From Anabaena minutissima FACHB-250 (GTDB lineage Bacteria; Cyanobacteriota; Cyanobacteriia; Cyanobacteriales; Nostocaceae): a stretch of 64,000 bases of DNA. The position numbers and the translations under genes are program-made. Positions 1 to 9,627 of the stretch are shown here, piece by piece. Positions within the stretch are counted from its first letter, which is position 1, and each line of letters starts with the position of its first letter. The stretch lies in the NCBI RefSeq assembly GCF_014697125.1, contig NZ_JACJRG010000019.1, forward strand, positions 1 through 64,000, written 5' to 3'. The notes below the pieces were generated by a model, which worked only from the letters and a program-made list of their open reading frames with translations, was not told where the DNA came from and did not search any database.

Positions 1-1
1 C

Positions 2-85
2 ACGTCTTCCGAAACTACTCAAATGATAAAAGTCCCTCGTCTTTTATTTGAGCGTTTGAGGGATATTGCTGTTTACGCTGCCTGA
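2..85 (+). CDS. 3' end of an unidentified gene (partial)
   Basis: An open frame enters from the left edge and stops at TGA 83-85, giving 27 residues that end in RLRDIAVYAA. No start codon is visible and nothing identifies the product. The mix of charged and hydrophobic residues and the stop placed before the convergent pbpC end are compatible with a real C-terminus, but a chance open frame of this length is also possible. Confidence 0.3.
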   Translation, partial: TSSETTQMIKVPRLLFERLRDIAVYAA

Positions 86-140
86 GTAAATCAAAAATGG
101 ATAAAGTCGAGCTTAAGTGCTGGATAATACCATGAAGATA

Positions 141-2438
141 TTATTGAGGATTGGCGATAGAAAAACCCCGACGTGTAGAACGAATATTAGCTAAATCGAC
201 TTGAAAACTAACTTTATCTTGCCTTTCCCCGCTTCTTGCTTCCAAAGTCCAGCTACCAGGACGTAAATACCAAAACATAGAATTAACTTGGCTATCTAGC
301 TTTTCTCCATTCAACCACCACTCCACGGATATAGATGGATTTCCTGCTAGCTTAAATTCTAATTTTTGCTGTCCTTCTGTACCGGGATACAGCAAAAATA
401 AATCGCCATTGTGGGGAGAGATAATCCTTAAATTATTAGTAACTAAACTTGATGACGGCTGTTTTCTTAGCCATTCGTCATACTCGGACGGTAAATTAAA
501 ATCCTGCTGATTCTCATAGGCAGTTTTATCTTCTGGATAGAAATATTCCTGCACCACAGAGTTACATTCTGGTGTCGGTTTTAACCCAGAGATTGCACAT
601 ATAGGTAGTTTAATTAACCCGCTTGGAGAGGGAAAAGCGGCTGGTTCTTGTTGTTCATGCAAGTGTAGCATGATGCGATTCCATAAAGGTGCTGCACCCA
701 TGACTCCCGACACTTGGCGCATCGGTTCGCCGTTGAAATTGCCTACCCAAGTCGCCACCGTGTAGTTGTTAGTAAAGCCAACCGTCCAAGTATCGCGGAA
801 ATTAGAGGAAGTACCAGTCTTAACAGCTGCGGGGAAGGGTAAATTTAACACCGAGTCTACACCAAAAGCTGTAGCACGGGCATGGTTATCACTCAGCATA
901 TCGGTGATGAGTTGCCATGTGGTGGGGGCTGGGGATTGGGTATTGGGGACTGGTGACTGGGAAAATACAGTAACTAAGGGTGTGGTTTTTCCTTGTTGGG
1001 CGATGGTGAGGTAAGCTTGGGCTAGTTCCCAGAGAGAGACTTCGCCGCTACCGAGAGTTAAACCTAAACCGTAATATTCTGGGGTTTGCTTGAGGTGGGT
1101 AAACCCTAGTTGATGCAGACGTGCTAAGAAAGATGGTACGCCGACTTTTTCTAAGACGCGCACGGCTGGGATATTGAGGGAATTAGCTAAAGCTAGGCGT
1201 ACTCTAACAGGGCCGAGAAAGTTTTGGGTGTAATCTGTGGGACTATACAGCTTTGCACCGGGAATGGCGTAGTGGGTGGGTACATCAGCCAAAATAGTGT
1301 TTGGGCGAATAGCACCTTTTTCTAAAGCCAATTCATACACAAACGGCTTGAGAGTAGAACCGGGTTGACGTAACGCCTGTACGCCATCGTTACGTCCTAG
1401 CCTGGCTTCGTTAAAGTAATCAGGTGAACCGACGTAGGCTAAAACTTCCCCAGTGTGGTTGTCAATTACCAAAGCGGCTGCATGGTGGACGTTATTGGCG
1501 GCGAGGTGGGAAATTACTTGCTGTACTTGCGCTTCGACAAATTGCTGTAAGGATTTATCTATAGTGGTGCGAACGGGGGAAGTTATTTCTGTTTCAGATA
1601 ACTGACTGGCTAACCAAAATAAAAAATGAGGTGCGGCGATAATTCCCCTTTTTCGTGACCGAAAGACGACTTTTTCGGTGAGGGTTTTATCTGCTATTTG
1701 GTTAGTAATATACCCATCCTGCACCATGCGGTTGAGGACATATTTTTGTCGCTGCTGGAGTCGATTCCAATGCTGCAACGGATCAAAATAAGTGGGATTA
1801 TTAGGGATAGCAGCGAGGAGACTGGCTTGGGCGATATTTAAATCACTGGCGGGGATGGAAAAATAAGTTCTAGCGGCGGCTTCTACACCATATATATTCC
1901 CTCCCATTGGTAGACGATTAACATATGCAGCCAGGATTTCATCTTTGTTCATCCCTGCTGCTAATCGCCAAGCCAACCAAATCTCATTAATTTTCCCAGA
2001 GAGGTTGCGGGGGGATGGTGCTAACATCCGCGCCAATTGCATGGTAATTGTGGAAGCACCAGAAACAATTTTTTTGGTATGGATGGCTTGTTGCATAGCG
2101 CGGATAATAGCTTTCACATCTAATGCGCCATGCTGATAGAATCTACCATCCTCCGCCGCTAAAATTGCTTGGATAAATTGGGGTGAAACCTGCTTGAGTG
2201 GTACAACTGCGGTATGTTCTTGGTCACGAGTGAGGATTGTTCCTAATGGTAGCCCATTGCGATCGCTAAATTCCAATGCCAGTTGATTCTGTGCAATATC
2301 TCCAGCACTAATCGGTGCAAAATAAGGCAATAATCGCACACATAGACACATCAATACCACAGCCAAAATAATTTGAATACTTCTGCTATATCTAAGTTTA
2401 TGCTTAATTTTCCATCGCCAACTCTTTACCCTTTTCAT
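141..2438 (-). CDS. pbpC: Penicillin-binding protein 1C (bifunctional transglycosylase/transpeptidase)
   Basis: This is a class A PBP of about 765 residues that polymerises lipid II and cross-links peptidoglycan at the outer face of the inner membrane. One N-terminal membrane segment lies at about residues 22-40. The GT51 domain follows, with the EDGRFYQHGALD motif carrying the catalytic Glu. The transpeptidase domain has the SxxK motif in RQPGSTLKPF, SLN in ANSLNIPAV, and KTG in AAVKTGTSS. A C-terminal Ig-like PBP1C domain closes the protein. The frame can also start at GTG 2441, but the ATG one codon later (2436-2438) is preferred. It is divergent from an alpha-2-macroglobulin-like gene, the known PbpC/bacterial-A2M partnership. 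An oddity is a proline/serine/threonine-rich stretch encoded by a repeat at about 923-962. Confidence 0.93.
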   Translation of the reverse strand: MKRVKSWRWKIKHKLRYSRSIQIILAVVLMCLCVRLLPYFAPISAGDIAQNQLALEFSDRNGLPLGTILTRDQEHTAVVPLKQVSPQFIQAILAAEDGRFYQHGALDVKAIIRAMQQAIHTKKIVSGASTITMQLARMLAPSPRNLSGKINEIWLAWRLAAGMNKDEILAAYVNRLPMGGNIYGVEAAARTYFSIPASDLNIAQASLLAAIPNNPTYFDPLQHWNRLQQRQKYVLNRMVQDGYITNQIADKTLTEKVVFRSRKRGIIAAPHFLFWLASQLSETEITSPVRTTIDKSLQQFVEAQVQQVISHLAANNVHHAAALVIDNHTGEVLAYVGSPDYFNEARLGRNDGVQALRQPGSTLKPFVYELALEKGAIRPNTILADVPTHYAIPGAKLYSPTDYTQNFLGPVRVRLALANSLNIPAVRVLEKVGVPSFLARLHQLGFTHLKQTPEYYGLGLTLGSGEVSLWELAQAYLTIAQQGKTTPLVTVFSQSPVPNTQSPAPTTWQLITDMLSDNHARATAFGVDSVLNLPFPAAVKTGTSSNFRDTWTVGFTNNYTVATWVGNFNGEPMRQVSGVMGAAPLWNRIMLHLHEQQEPAAFPSPSGLIKLPICAISGLKPTPECNSVVQEYFYPEDKTAYENQQDFNLPSEYDEWLRKQPSSSLVTNNLRIISPHNGDLFLLYPGTEGQQKLEFKLAGNPSISVEWWLNGEKLDSQVNSMFWYLRPGSWTLEARSGERQDKVSFQVDLANIRSTRRGFSIANPQ
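923..962 (-). repeat. Intergenic-type G-rich short repeats inside pbpC
   Basis: The plus strand shows degenerate units of the kind ggggact, ggggatt and tattggg, identical in style to repeats between genes elsewhere in this window (for example 11281-11320 and 55270-55300). Here they are read in frame by pbpC on the minus strand and give a linker rich in Pro, Ser, Gln and Thr in the transpeptidase domain. The frame stays open across them. Confidence 0.6.
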
Positions 2439-2441
2439 CAC

Positions 2442-2745
2442 TCAATTAGCTTCAATTTCATCTCAACTAATAAATACACATCACAATTTTCAGGTTAACG
2501 TTTTTCACTAAATTAATTTACAAAAATTCATTAAAACCAAATAGTTAAAAATTGTAATGATTTCCAGGAACAATCAGACAAAATTAGTTATCCATGTAAT
2601 GTGACATTAGTCTCAACTCTCACACTCTCACACTCTCACTCTCTGCGCCTCCGCGCGGCAGTCGCTACAAGTCGGCAAAGCCGCCCAACGCCCTGCCTTG
2701 CCTCTGCGTTAGGTAATTCCTATTTTAAATCTCATATAAACCAGC
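2442..2745. other. Divergent pbpC / A2M intergenic region
   Basis: This 304-base spacer must hold both divergent promoters. Its left part is AT-rich. At about 2617-2645 there is a short CTCACA/CTCTCA tandem run, followed at 2646-2710 by a GC-rich stretch (ctgcgcctccgcgcggcag and onward) of the type that recurs between genes in Nostocales genomes. No gene is seen. Confidence 0.55.
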
Positions 2746-5700
2746 ATGATTATTAAAACTTTCATGCGATTCCTACTAACTTTTACACTCATATTAGGAA
2801 TTGCAGGGTGCAACTTTATCGGTATATCATCAAAACCACAACTCCCAACCGTTACAGCACTCACCCCACCCAACTTACCAGATTGGATTGAACAAATTAG
2901 CCCCATCGGTAACGCCAAACCCCTCAACCAAATTCGCATCCGATTCAAAGAAGCATTAATCCCTGTTGAAAAACTTGACAGTCCCGAACAACAAAACCTA
3001 TTACAAAAATTTGCCCTTTGGCCACCTTTACCCGGACAATTTCGCTTTTTAACACCGCGCATGGTAGGCTTTCAACCAGAACAAGCCTTACCCCAAGCCA
3101 CAAGATTACAAGTTACCCTCAAAGCAGGTTTAGCAGACTTAAAAAATCATCGTCTAGAAAAAGATTTAGCTTGGACTTTTAATACCAACCCCATTGAATT
3201 AACTAACTTACCCGGTGTAAATCCTGTAGAACAAGCAGACATTCAGCCAGTTGACTTACAGCCAAAACTACAATTTTCCTCTAATACAGAACTTAACTTA
3301 GCTTCTGTGCAAGAACATCTCCAGTTAATTCCCGAAGGTAAAAGTAAAGGTGTTAATTTTAAGATTGCTTTAGCTAAACCCGAACAGCCAACAGCAAGAG
3401 AAGAACCTTTAGAAAAATTCGACCCTTCAGCACGTAATTGGGTTTATGATTTATTTCCCCAACAAAATTTAGAAAAAGCTACAAACTATCGGCTTGTATT
3501 TTCTCCTGGTATCTTACCTGCGGATGGTAACTTACCCACAGATAAAGAAGTTATCAGTAAATTAGCAACTTATTCACCTTTAGCATTTAAACAAATTAAC
3601 TTTTATGGACAACCAGATGCAGGCGGAACTTATGGGAGATTTTTAAAAGGCAGTCCCCAGCTAGAGTTTAATAATATATTAGTTGCAGATACTGTTAGAG
3701 AACATATTAAAATTGACCCTGCACCAAAAGATATTTCTAAACTGCTACAAATAGGTGATGAAGATAGATTTGTAACCATAAATCCCTATGCTTTAGCACC
3801 AGCTACTAACTATAAAATCACTATTGATAAAAACCTCAAAGATAAGTTTGGACAAACCTTAAATAAACCTGTAACACTTAACTATAATACTGGAGATTTA
3901 GCCGGGGATATCTGGACTCCCTCAGATTTGCATATTTTTCCATCCGGGCAAAATTTGCAACTCAATATTAATACAGTTAACCTACCAGAGTCACAATATA
4001 AAGCCGCTTATCGGGTAGTACAACCTACAGATTTAGTTTACGCTAGGGGGGCTTATCCCCAAGGTAATGATAATGATTTATTACCAAAGCCCAGTGAGTG
4101 GCAAAGTTTTAAAGTTTCAGCTAAAAACAATCAGCAAACTAATGTCAATGTAGCACTACGAGAAAAACTTGGTGCTGCTACAGGAATGTTAGCTTATGGG
4201 GTGCAGGCACGCACAAATAAATATCAAGACAACGGTAAAGAATTGTGGCGAGAACCTACGACTTATGGCTTAGTGCAGTTAACAAATTTGGGTGTATTTA
4301 GCCAATGGTTTCCTGATGCTGGGTTAATTCGCGTTAATCATCTCAGTGATGGTTCATCTGTGAAAGCTGCACCTATCGAAATTTATCAATTAAGATTAGA
4401 TGCTAAATATCGTGATCCAGTTCAACCTTGTGCTACAGGTAAAACAGATAATGATGGTAATTTAAGACTTCAGCGTCAAGATTTACAGCAATGTTATATC
4501 ACCAATAAAGAGTTTGTCAAATCACCAGAATTATTAGTAATTGCCCGTGAGAACCAAGATTGGGCATTTACAAAAACCGAAGAATATAGCGGTGTTTATG
4601 GTTATGGTATTGATGCAGCTTGGGCAGATAATAAACCAGTCTCACGCGGCGTAATATTCTCAGATAGACAATTATATCAACCAGGAGAAAAAGCTGCTTT
4701 TACTGGTTTTGCTGATTATTTAGAGAATGGTATTATTCAGCAAGATAAAAATGCTGTCTACCAAGTAAGTTTGGTAAATCCTGATGGACAGAAGACAGAT
4801 TTAGGTAATAAAACCACAAATCAATTTGGGACATTCTCTTTAGAATTACCAATCAATAATAATCAAAAATTAGGGTACTATACAATCCAAGCTAAGGGTA
4901 AAGACAACAGAGAAATTTCCGGTGAGTTTCGGGTAGCTGAATTTAAACCGCCGAATTTTAAAGTCGAACTCGATGTAGATAAAGAATTTGCCTTGCTTGG
5001 GGATAAGGTGGAGACGAACGCAGCGAGTAATTATTTATTTGGTGCGCCAGTCGAGGGAGGAGAAGCCAAATATTTTGTGACTCGTCGCCAGGAAAATTTT
5101 ATCCCTAAAAATTGGGAAGAATTTAGTTTTGGTAGACAATGGTTTTGGCCGGAAGAAATTCCTGCTGTTCCTAGTGATGTGTTGCAAACTAACACCAAAT
5201 TAAATGCAAATGGTAAAACCAGTCAAACAGTAACGGTGGCAAAAGATTTACCCTATCCCATGACTTACCGTGTGGATGTACAAGTTGCAGATGTTTCTAA
5301 TTTATCTGTGGCTAATTCCAAATCTTTTACAGCTTTACCAAGTAATCGTTTGATTGGTTTAAAAAGTAATTTTATCGCCAATGCTGATAAACCTTTCCCT
5401 GTAGAAGTGATTGTGACTGAACCTACAGGAAAACTCATGACTAATCAACGAGTCAGGGTAGAATTACAACAGATGAAATATAGTAGTGTGACGCAATTAG
5501 TAGAAGGTAGTCGCACAGCAAAAAACCAAGTTGAATATAAGACGGTAGCACACGCAGAAATTACATCAGAAGAAAGTCCCCAAATTGTCAATTTCACACC
5601 ATCCGCATCAGGTTCATATCGCATTCGCGCTAATTTTAGCAATTCTCAAGAAGAATTAACAGCCACAGATAGCCAAATTTGGGTGGCAGGAAATAATCCA

Positions 5701-8472
5701 GTTTATTGGGGTTCAGAAGAACAGAACCGCTTAGAAGTTAAACTAGATAAAAAAGAATATAAACTCGGTGAAATTGCTACTGCTTTAATTCAATCTCCCT
5801 ACCCAGATGCAGAGTTATATTTTGCCGTCATTAAAGATAAACCCCTGTATCAACAGCTAACTAAAACCAAGGGAGGCGCACCACAAATTCAATTTCAAGT
5901 CACGCCGGAAATGTTACCCAACGCAGCAGTAGAAGCTGTGTTAGTCAGACAAGGCGCACCTCTAAATCAAGTAGAAGCAGGAAGTTTAGATAAGTTAGTC
6001 AAAATTGGGTTTACGCCTTTTAAAGTGAACTTGCAAGATAAATATTTAAAAGTGCAAGTCACACCATTGCAAGCGTCATTAGCACCAGGTGCAGAGGAAA
6101 CCTTACAACTAGAACTCAAAGATAACCAAAATCAACCCACCCAAGGACAATTAACCGTCATGGTGGTAAATGAAGCAGTGTTGCAACTGTCTGGTTATCG
6201 TCCACCAAATTTGGTAGATACAGTTTACGCAGAACAGCCAATATCTACCCGCTTTAGTGATAATCGTCCTGATGTGGTGATACAACCCCAAGATGTAGCG
6301 AAACCTAAAGGTTGGGGTTATGGTGGCGGGTTTTCAGCCAATGCAGCTAATACCCGTGTCCGCACAGATTTTCAAGCTTTAGCTTATTACAATGGTTCTA
6401 TCCTCACCGATGCTGATGGTAAAGCGCAGATATCCTTGAAATTACCAGATGACTTAACTACATGGCGGGTGATGGTTGTCGCTACTGATGGAAATCTCCG
6501 CTTTGGTAATGGGGACGCGACGTTTATCACCACCAAACCACTACTAACTAATGCCATCTTGCCACAGTTTGCCCGTCCAGGCGATCGCATCTTAGCCGGT
6601 TTATCTGTCACCAATAACACGGGAACTTCAGGAAACTTAACAATAAACGGTGAACTTAACGGTACAGTCAAGTTTGCTGAAAAGAACCCCAGCACTACTA
6701 ATTTACAAACCAAAACGCAATCAGCAACTCAAGCTTATCGCTTTCCAATGGTGGCTGAGAATGTCGGCGTGGCGCAAGTCCGCTTTACTACGCAGCTAAA
6801 TAATACAGCCGCCGATGCCTTTGCTGTCCCGTTAGAAGTCAAGCCATTGGAGGTGACAGAACAAGTTGTAGAAACTGGGGTGACTGATAAGCAAGTCAAA
6901 ATTCCTCTCAATGTTGATAAAAATGTCTCCCCGGAAGCTGGCGGTTTAGATATTCAACTAGCGAGTACCTTAATCCCAGAAATCAAAGCACCAGCTAAAC
7001 AAGTATTAGCAAATAATGATTTACCTTTCGCTGAACCTGCGGCGAGTCAGTTAATTATTGCGGCTAATCTACAAACTTTAACGCAAAAATATAGGCAAAC
7101 CTTTGCAGAATTTAATCCACAAAAACAGGCGAATCAAGCCATTACCCAATTACAAAAATTGCAAATCGCCGATGGTGGTTTTGCAGCCTTCCCAGGACAA
7201 GAAAAATCTGACCCTTGGATTTCTGCTTACACTGCTGAAGCTTTAAGTCAAGCCAAGCAAGCCTTCCCCAATGCGGTAGATGCTGCAATGTTATCTCGCT
7301 TAAAGAACTACTTACAAAAAGTCTTAGCGAACCCTGGACAATATGACTTTTGTAAACAGCAGTTATGTAAAACTCAACTACAACTCAATGCTTTAATTGC
7401 CTTAGCAGAAATTGGCGAGAAACGCAATAGTTTTTTGAGTGATATTTATCAACAGCGCAATAACTTTGATATCGTCACTCAAATCAAACTAGCAGGGTAT
7501 TTATCTCAATTCCCAGAATGGCAAGATGAATCACAACAAATGTTCAATCAGTTACAAAAGAATATCTACGAAACTGGTAGGACAGCAGTGATTAGCTTAC
7601 CCAATAGTTGGGGATGGATGAGTTCAAATACCACAGCACAAGCACAGGCTTTAAGATTATTTATCGCCAAACAAAGTAAGCCGGAAGTCATCGATAAATT
7701 ATTCCAAAGTCTGTTAGCACAACGCAGAAATGGTACATGGCAAACAGATTATAATAATGCTCAAGCTTTAACAGCATTAGTAGAATATAGCCAACTCCAA
7801 CCCACACCACCAAACTTTTTAGCCACAGTACAATTAGCAGGTAAAAAACTCGGAGAAAATCGCTTTAATGGTTATCAAAATCCTAGTTTACAATTAAATG
7901 TAGCAATGGATAAATTACCTCGTGGTCGTCATGATTTGACCTTGCAAAAATCTGGTAATGGTAAATTACATTATTTAGTAGCTTATAACTACCGTTTGCC
8001 AGGAAACCAACCGGGGAGATTTAACGGTTTACGAGTTACAAAAGCTATTAGCAAAGTTGGTGAAACTAAGCCTCTGCAAAAAACAGGGATTTATGCTTTT
8101 GATAAACCATTAAATCTAGAAAGTGGACAAGTGTTTGATATTGGTTTAGAAATTATTGCCGACCATCCTGTGGATCATATAGTAATTAAAGACCCATTAC
8201 CAGCAGGATTAGAAGCCGTAGACCAGAGTTTTCAAACTGCAACAGCCGCATTACAAGCACAGGCGGATAGTTGGCAACTTGGCTATAAGAATATCTACCG
8301 CGATCGCATTATCGCCTACGCTGACCACTTAGAACCAGGAGTTTATAGCCTCCACTATTTAGTCCGTTCTGTAACTCCCGGTACATTCCTCTGGCCTGGT
8401 GCGGAAGTGCATTTGCAGTATATACCAGAAGAGTTTGGACGTTCAGCCAGTTCTACGCTACAAATTCAATAG
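2746..8472 (+). CDS. Alpha-2-macroglobulin-like lipoprotein lacking the thioester motif
   Basis: This 1908-residue exported protein belongs to the bacterial alpha-2-macroglobulin family, periplasmic protease traps usually linked to PBP1C. A lipoprotein signal peptide is visible, with lipobox I-A-G-C and Cys22 as the lipidated residue. The rest shows repeated MG (beta-sandwich) domains, a MG7/bait-like middle region, and an alpha-helical TED-like region around residues 1420-1700 that includes DGGFAAFPGQ. In thioester-bearing members this helical domain starts with a CxEQ motif; here the equivalent site reads DLPFAEPAASQ (residues 1425-1435), so Cys and Gln are missing and no thioester can form. 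It would therefore have to act without covalent capture, as in the YfaS-type bacterial members. The assignment is firm; the mechanism is inference. Confidence 0.9.
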   Translation: MIIKTFMRFLLTFTLILGIAGCNFIGISSKPQLPTVTALTPPNLPDWIEQISPIGNAKPLNQIRIRFKEALIPVEKLDSPEQQNLLQKFALWPPLPGQFRFLTPRMVGFQPEQALPQATRLQVTLKAGLADLKNHRLEKDLAWTFNTNPIELTNLPGVNPVEQADIQPVDLQPKLQFSSNTELNLASVQEHLQLIPEGKSKGVNFKIALAKPEQPTAREEPLEKFDPSARNWVYDLFPQQNLEKATNYRLVFSPGILPADGNLPTDKEVISKLATYSPLAFKQINFYGQPDAGGTYGRFLKGSPQLEFNNILVADTVREHIKIDPAPKDISKLLQIGDEDRFVTINPYALAPATNYKITIDKNLKDKFGQTLNKPVTLNYNTGDLAGDIWTPSDLHIFPSGQNLQLNINTVNLPESQYKAAYRVVQPTDLVYARGAYPQGNDNDLLPKPSEWQSFKVSAKNNQQTNVNVALREKLGAATGMLAYGVQARTNKYQDNGKELWREPTTYGLVQLTNLGVFSQWFPDAGLIRVNHLSDGSSVKAAPIEIYQLRLDAKYRDPVQPCATGKTDNDGNLRLQRQDLQQCYITNKEFVKSPELLVIARENQDWAFTKTEEYSGVYGYGIDAAWADNKPVSRGVIFSDRQLYQPGEKAAFTGFADYLENGIIQQDKNAVYQVSLVNPDGQKTDLGNKTTNQFGTFSLELPINNNQKLGYYTIQAKGKDNREISGEFRVAEFKPPNFKVELDVDKEFALLGDKVETNAASNYLFGAPVEGGEAKYFVTRRQENFIPKNWEEFSFGRQWFWPEEIPAVPSDVLQTNTKLNANGKTSQTVTVAKDLPYPMTYRVDVQVADVSNLSVANSKSFTALPSNRLIGLKSNFIANADKPFPVEVIVTEPTGKLMTNQRVRVELQQMKYSSVTQLVEGSRTAKNQVEYKTVAHAEITSEESPQIVNFTPSASGSYRIRANFSNSQEELTATDSQIWVAGNNPVYWGSEEQNRLEVKLDKKEYKLGEIATALIQSPYPDAELYFAVIKDKPLYQQLTKTKGGAPQIQFQVTPEMLPNAAVEAVLVRQGAPLNQVEAGSLDKLVKIGFTPFKVNLQDKYLKVQVTPLQASLAPGAEETLQLELKDNQNQPTQGQLTVMVVNEAVLQLSGYRPPNLVDTVYAEQPISTRFSDNRPDVVIQPQDVAKPKGWGYGGGFSANAANTRVRTDFQALAYYNGSILTDADGKAQISLKLPDDLTTWRVMVVATDGNLRFGNGDATFITTKPLLTNAILPQFARPGDRILAGLSVTNNTGTSGNLTINGELNGTVKFAEKNPSTTNLQTKTQSATQAYRFPMVAENVGVAQVRFTTQLNNTAADAFAVPLEVKPLEVTEQVVETGVTDKQVKIPLNVDKNVSPEAGGLDIQLASTLIPEIKAPAKQVLANNDLPFAEPAASQLIIAANLQTLTQKYRQTFAEFNPQKQANQAITQLQKLQIADGGFAAFPGQEKSDPWISAYTAEALSQAKQAFPNAVDAAMLSRLKNYLQKVLANPGQYDFCKQQLCKTQLQLNALIALAEIGEKRNSFLSDIYQQRNNFDIVTQIKLAGYLSQFPEWQDESQQMFNQLQKNIYETGRTAVISLPNSWGWMSSNTTAQAQALRLFIAKQSKPEVIDKLFQSLLAQRRNGTWQTDYNNAQALTALVEYSQLQPTPPNFLATVQLAGKKLGENRFNGYQNPSLQLNVAMDKLPRGRHDLTLQKSGNGKLHYLVAYNYRLPGNQPGRFNGLRVTKAISKVGETKPLQKTGIYAFDKPLNLESGQVFDIGLEIIADHPVDHIVIKDPLPAGLEAVDQSFQTATAALQAQADSWQLGYKNIYRDRIIAYADHLEPGVYSLHYLVRSVTPGTFLWPGAEVHLQYIPEEFGRSASSTLQIQ

Positions 8473-8507
8473 ACCTGTTGTACAAATATTTAACTATAAC
8501 TGTTGTC

Positions 8508-8535
8508 AATACTTTAGCATTAATGCTAAAGTATT
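8508..8535. terminator. Perfect 28-bp palindrome after the A2M gene
   Basis: AATACTTTAGCATT is followed directly by its exact reverse complement, giving 14-base arms and no spacer, 35 bases after the A2M stop. TGTACA-containing sequences lie on both sides. It can form a hairpin with a TTAA tip and probably terminates or stabilises the A2M transcript. No clear T-run follows, so a protein-binding palindrome is an alternative. Confidence 0.5.
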
Positions 8536-8662
8536 CTCTGTACAGGGAACACTTTAACACTATTTATTGATTGAATCCAAATTCATATCATAAATAAGTT
8601 CCCAAATAACAAATTGTCGAAAGTTTTTCATAGCTTATCTTAATGTTTGAATATCCTAGGTA

Positions 8663-9202
8663 ATGTCTATGTACATAGAAAGTTTTACCCCTAATGAAGC
8701 TGCGGCATTTCTAGAATTACCAACCAAGAAGATTTATAAGGAGGTAGAGCATAAAATTTTCCCTGAGTATAATCCTCCTAGACTAAATTTTGCTGCATTA
8801 GTCTATCTACGTTTAATTAAAGAGATAGGCTTTATTCATGTTGATTTTCGTTCATCTCTTTATCAAAGCTTAGTTAGAGCCTTAGAACAAAAGTTACCAA
8901 GCATTGAAATAGCAAGATTTGTCAAAATAGAAGTTGAGCCTATTGCCAAGGAGATATTAGAATTTATCAAATGTTTTCAGGCTTGGAAAGAAAATTTAGT
9001 TTCTGATCCGAATATCATGGGTGGAGAAACCGTATTTTCTAATTCTCGGCTTACGGTTCGTCATATTGGTTCAATGCTTGATAAAGGAGAGTCTCTAGAG
9101 AATATACATGAAGATTATCCTTACTTAACGGAAGAAGATATAAAATTTGCTCAAGTCTACGTAAAAGCTTACCCAAGTGTTGGAAGACCTAAAAAGGATT
9201 AA
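8663..9202 (+). CDS. DUF433 antitoxin-like protein with N-terminal helix-turn-helix
   Basis: This 179-residue protein has a C-terminal DUF433 domain (about residues 110-175; motifs DPNIMGGETVF, LTVRHIGSML, EDYPYLTEEDI). The N-terminus (FTPNEAAAFLELPTKKIYKEVE) resembles a MerR/excisionase-type DNA-binding helix pair. DUF433 proteins commonly sit beside DUF5615 PIN-like proteins and are regarded as antitoxins. The next gene is a DUF5615 protein overlapping by 26 bases, so the two are translationally coupled. Autoregulation through the N-terminal domain is likely but not shown. Confidence 0.75.
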   Translation: MSMYIESFTPNEAAAFLELPTKKIYKEVEHKIFPEYNPPRLNFAALVYLRLIKEIGFIHVDFRSSLYQSLVRALEQKLPSIEIARFVKIEVEPIAKEILEFIKCFQAWKENLVSDPNIMGGETVFSNSRLTVRHIGSMLDKGESLENIHEDYPYLTEEDIKFAQVYVKAYPSVGRPKKD

Positions 9203-9569
9203 ATTCCTAATTGATGAGGATCTTTCACCAGGCGTTGCACTTTACTTGTGTAATGAGCTTTTTATTGATGCAATTGCTGTGAGAGATCGGGGATTACTCG
9301 GTGCAAAAGATTATCAAGTTTTAGAATACGCTTTTAATGAAGAACGTATTCTTGTAACAGCAAATGTGCGGGATTTTGAAAAATTTGCTCGTACTACAGA
9401 AATCCACGCTGGCATTGTATTCATTTGCCAAGGAAATTTATCTCGAAATGAGCAAATTGCTATTGTCAAAGAAGCCGTGAATGCAATCAATATGGAATTA
9501 GAAAAAGGACGCGATATGTTAAATCGTGTCTTATACATGGAAGAAGATAGTAATAAAAGGTTTGAATAA
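9177..9569 (+). CDS. DUF5615 PIN-like putative toxin
   Basis: This 130-residue protein of the DUF5615 (PIN-like) family is probably the ribonuclease-type toxin partner of the preceding DUF433 protein. The acidic motif FLIDEDLSP near the N-terminus, then AVRDRGLLGAKD and ILVTANVRDFEKFA, supply the acidic and polar residues expected of a PIN-like metal site. The start is GTG at 9177, inside the upstream gene. An in-frame start further upstream is unlikely because residues after this GTG already match the family N-terminus. Activity is inferred from family. Confidence 0.75.
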   Translation: MLEDLKRIKFLIDEDLSPGVALYLCNELFIDAIAVRDRGLLGAKDYQVLEYAFNEERILVTANVRDFEKFARTTEIHAGIVFICQGNLSRNEQIAIVKEAVNAINMELEKGRDMLNRVLYMEEDSNKRFE

Positions 9570-9627
9570 TTTGGGAGCAAATTCTATTTAGATATGTTTG
9601 CTCTGCTGAGAAACTAAATGTACCGCA

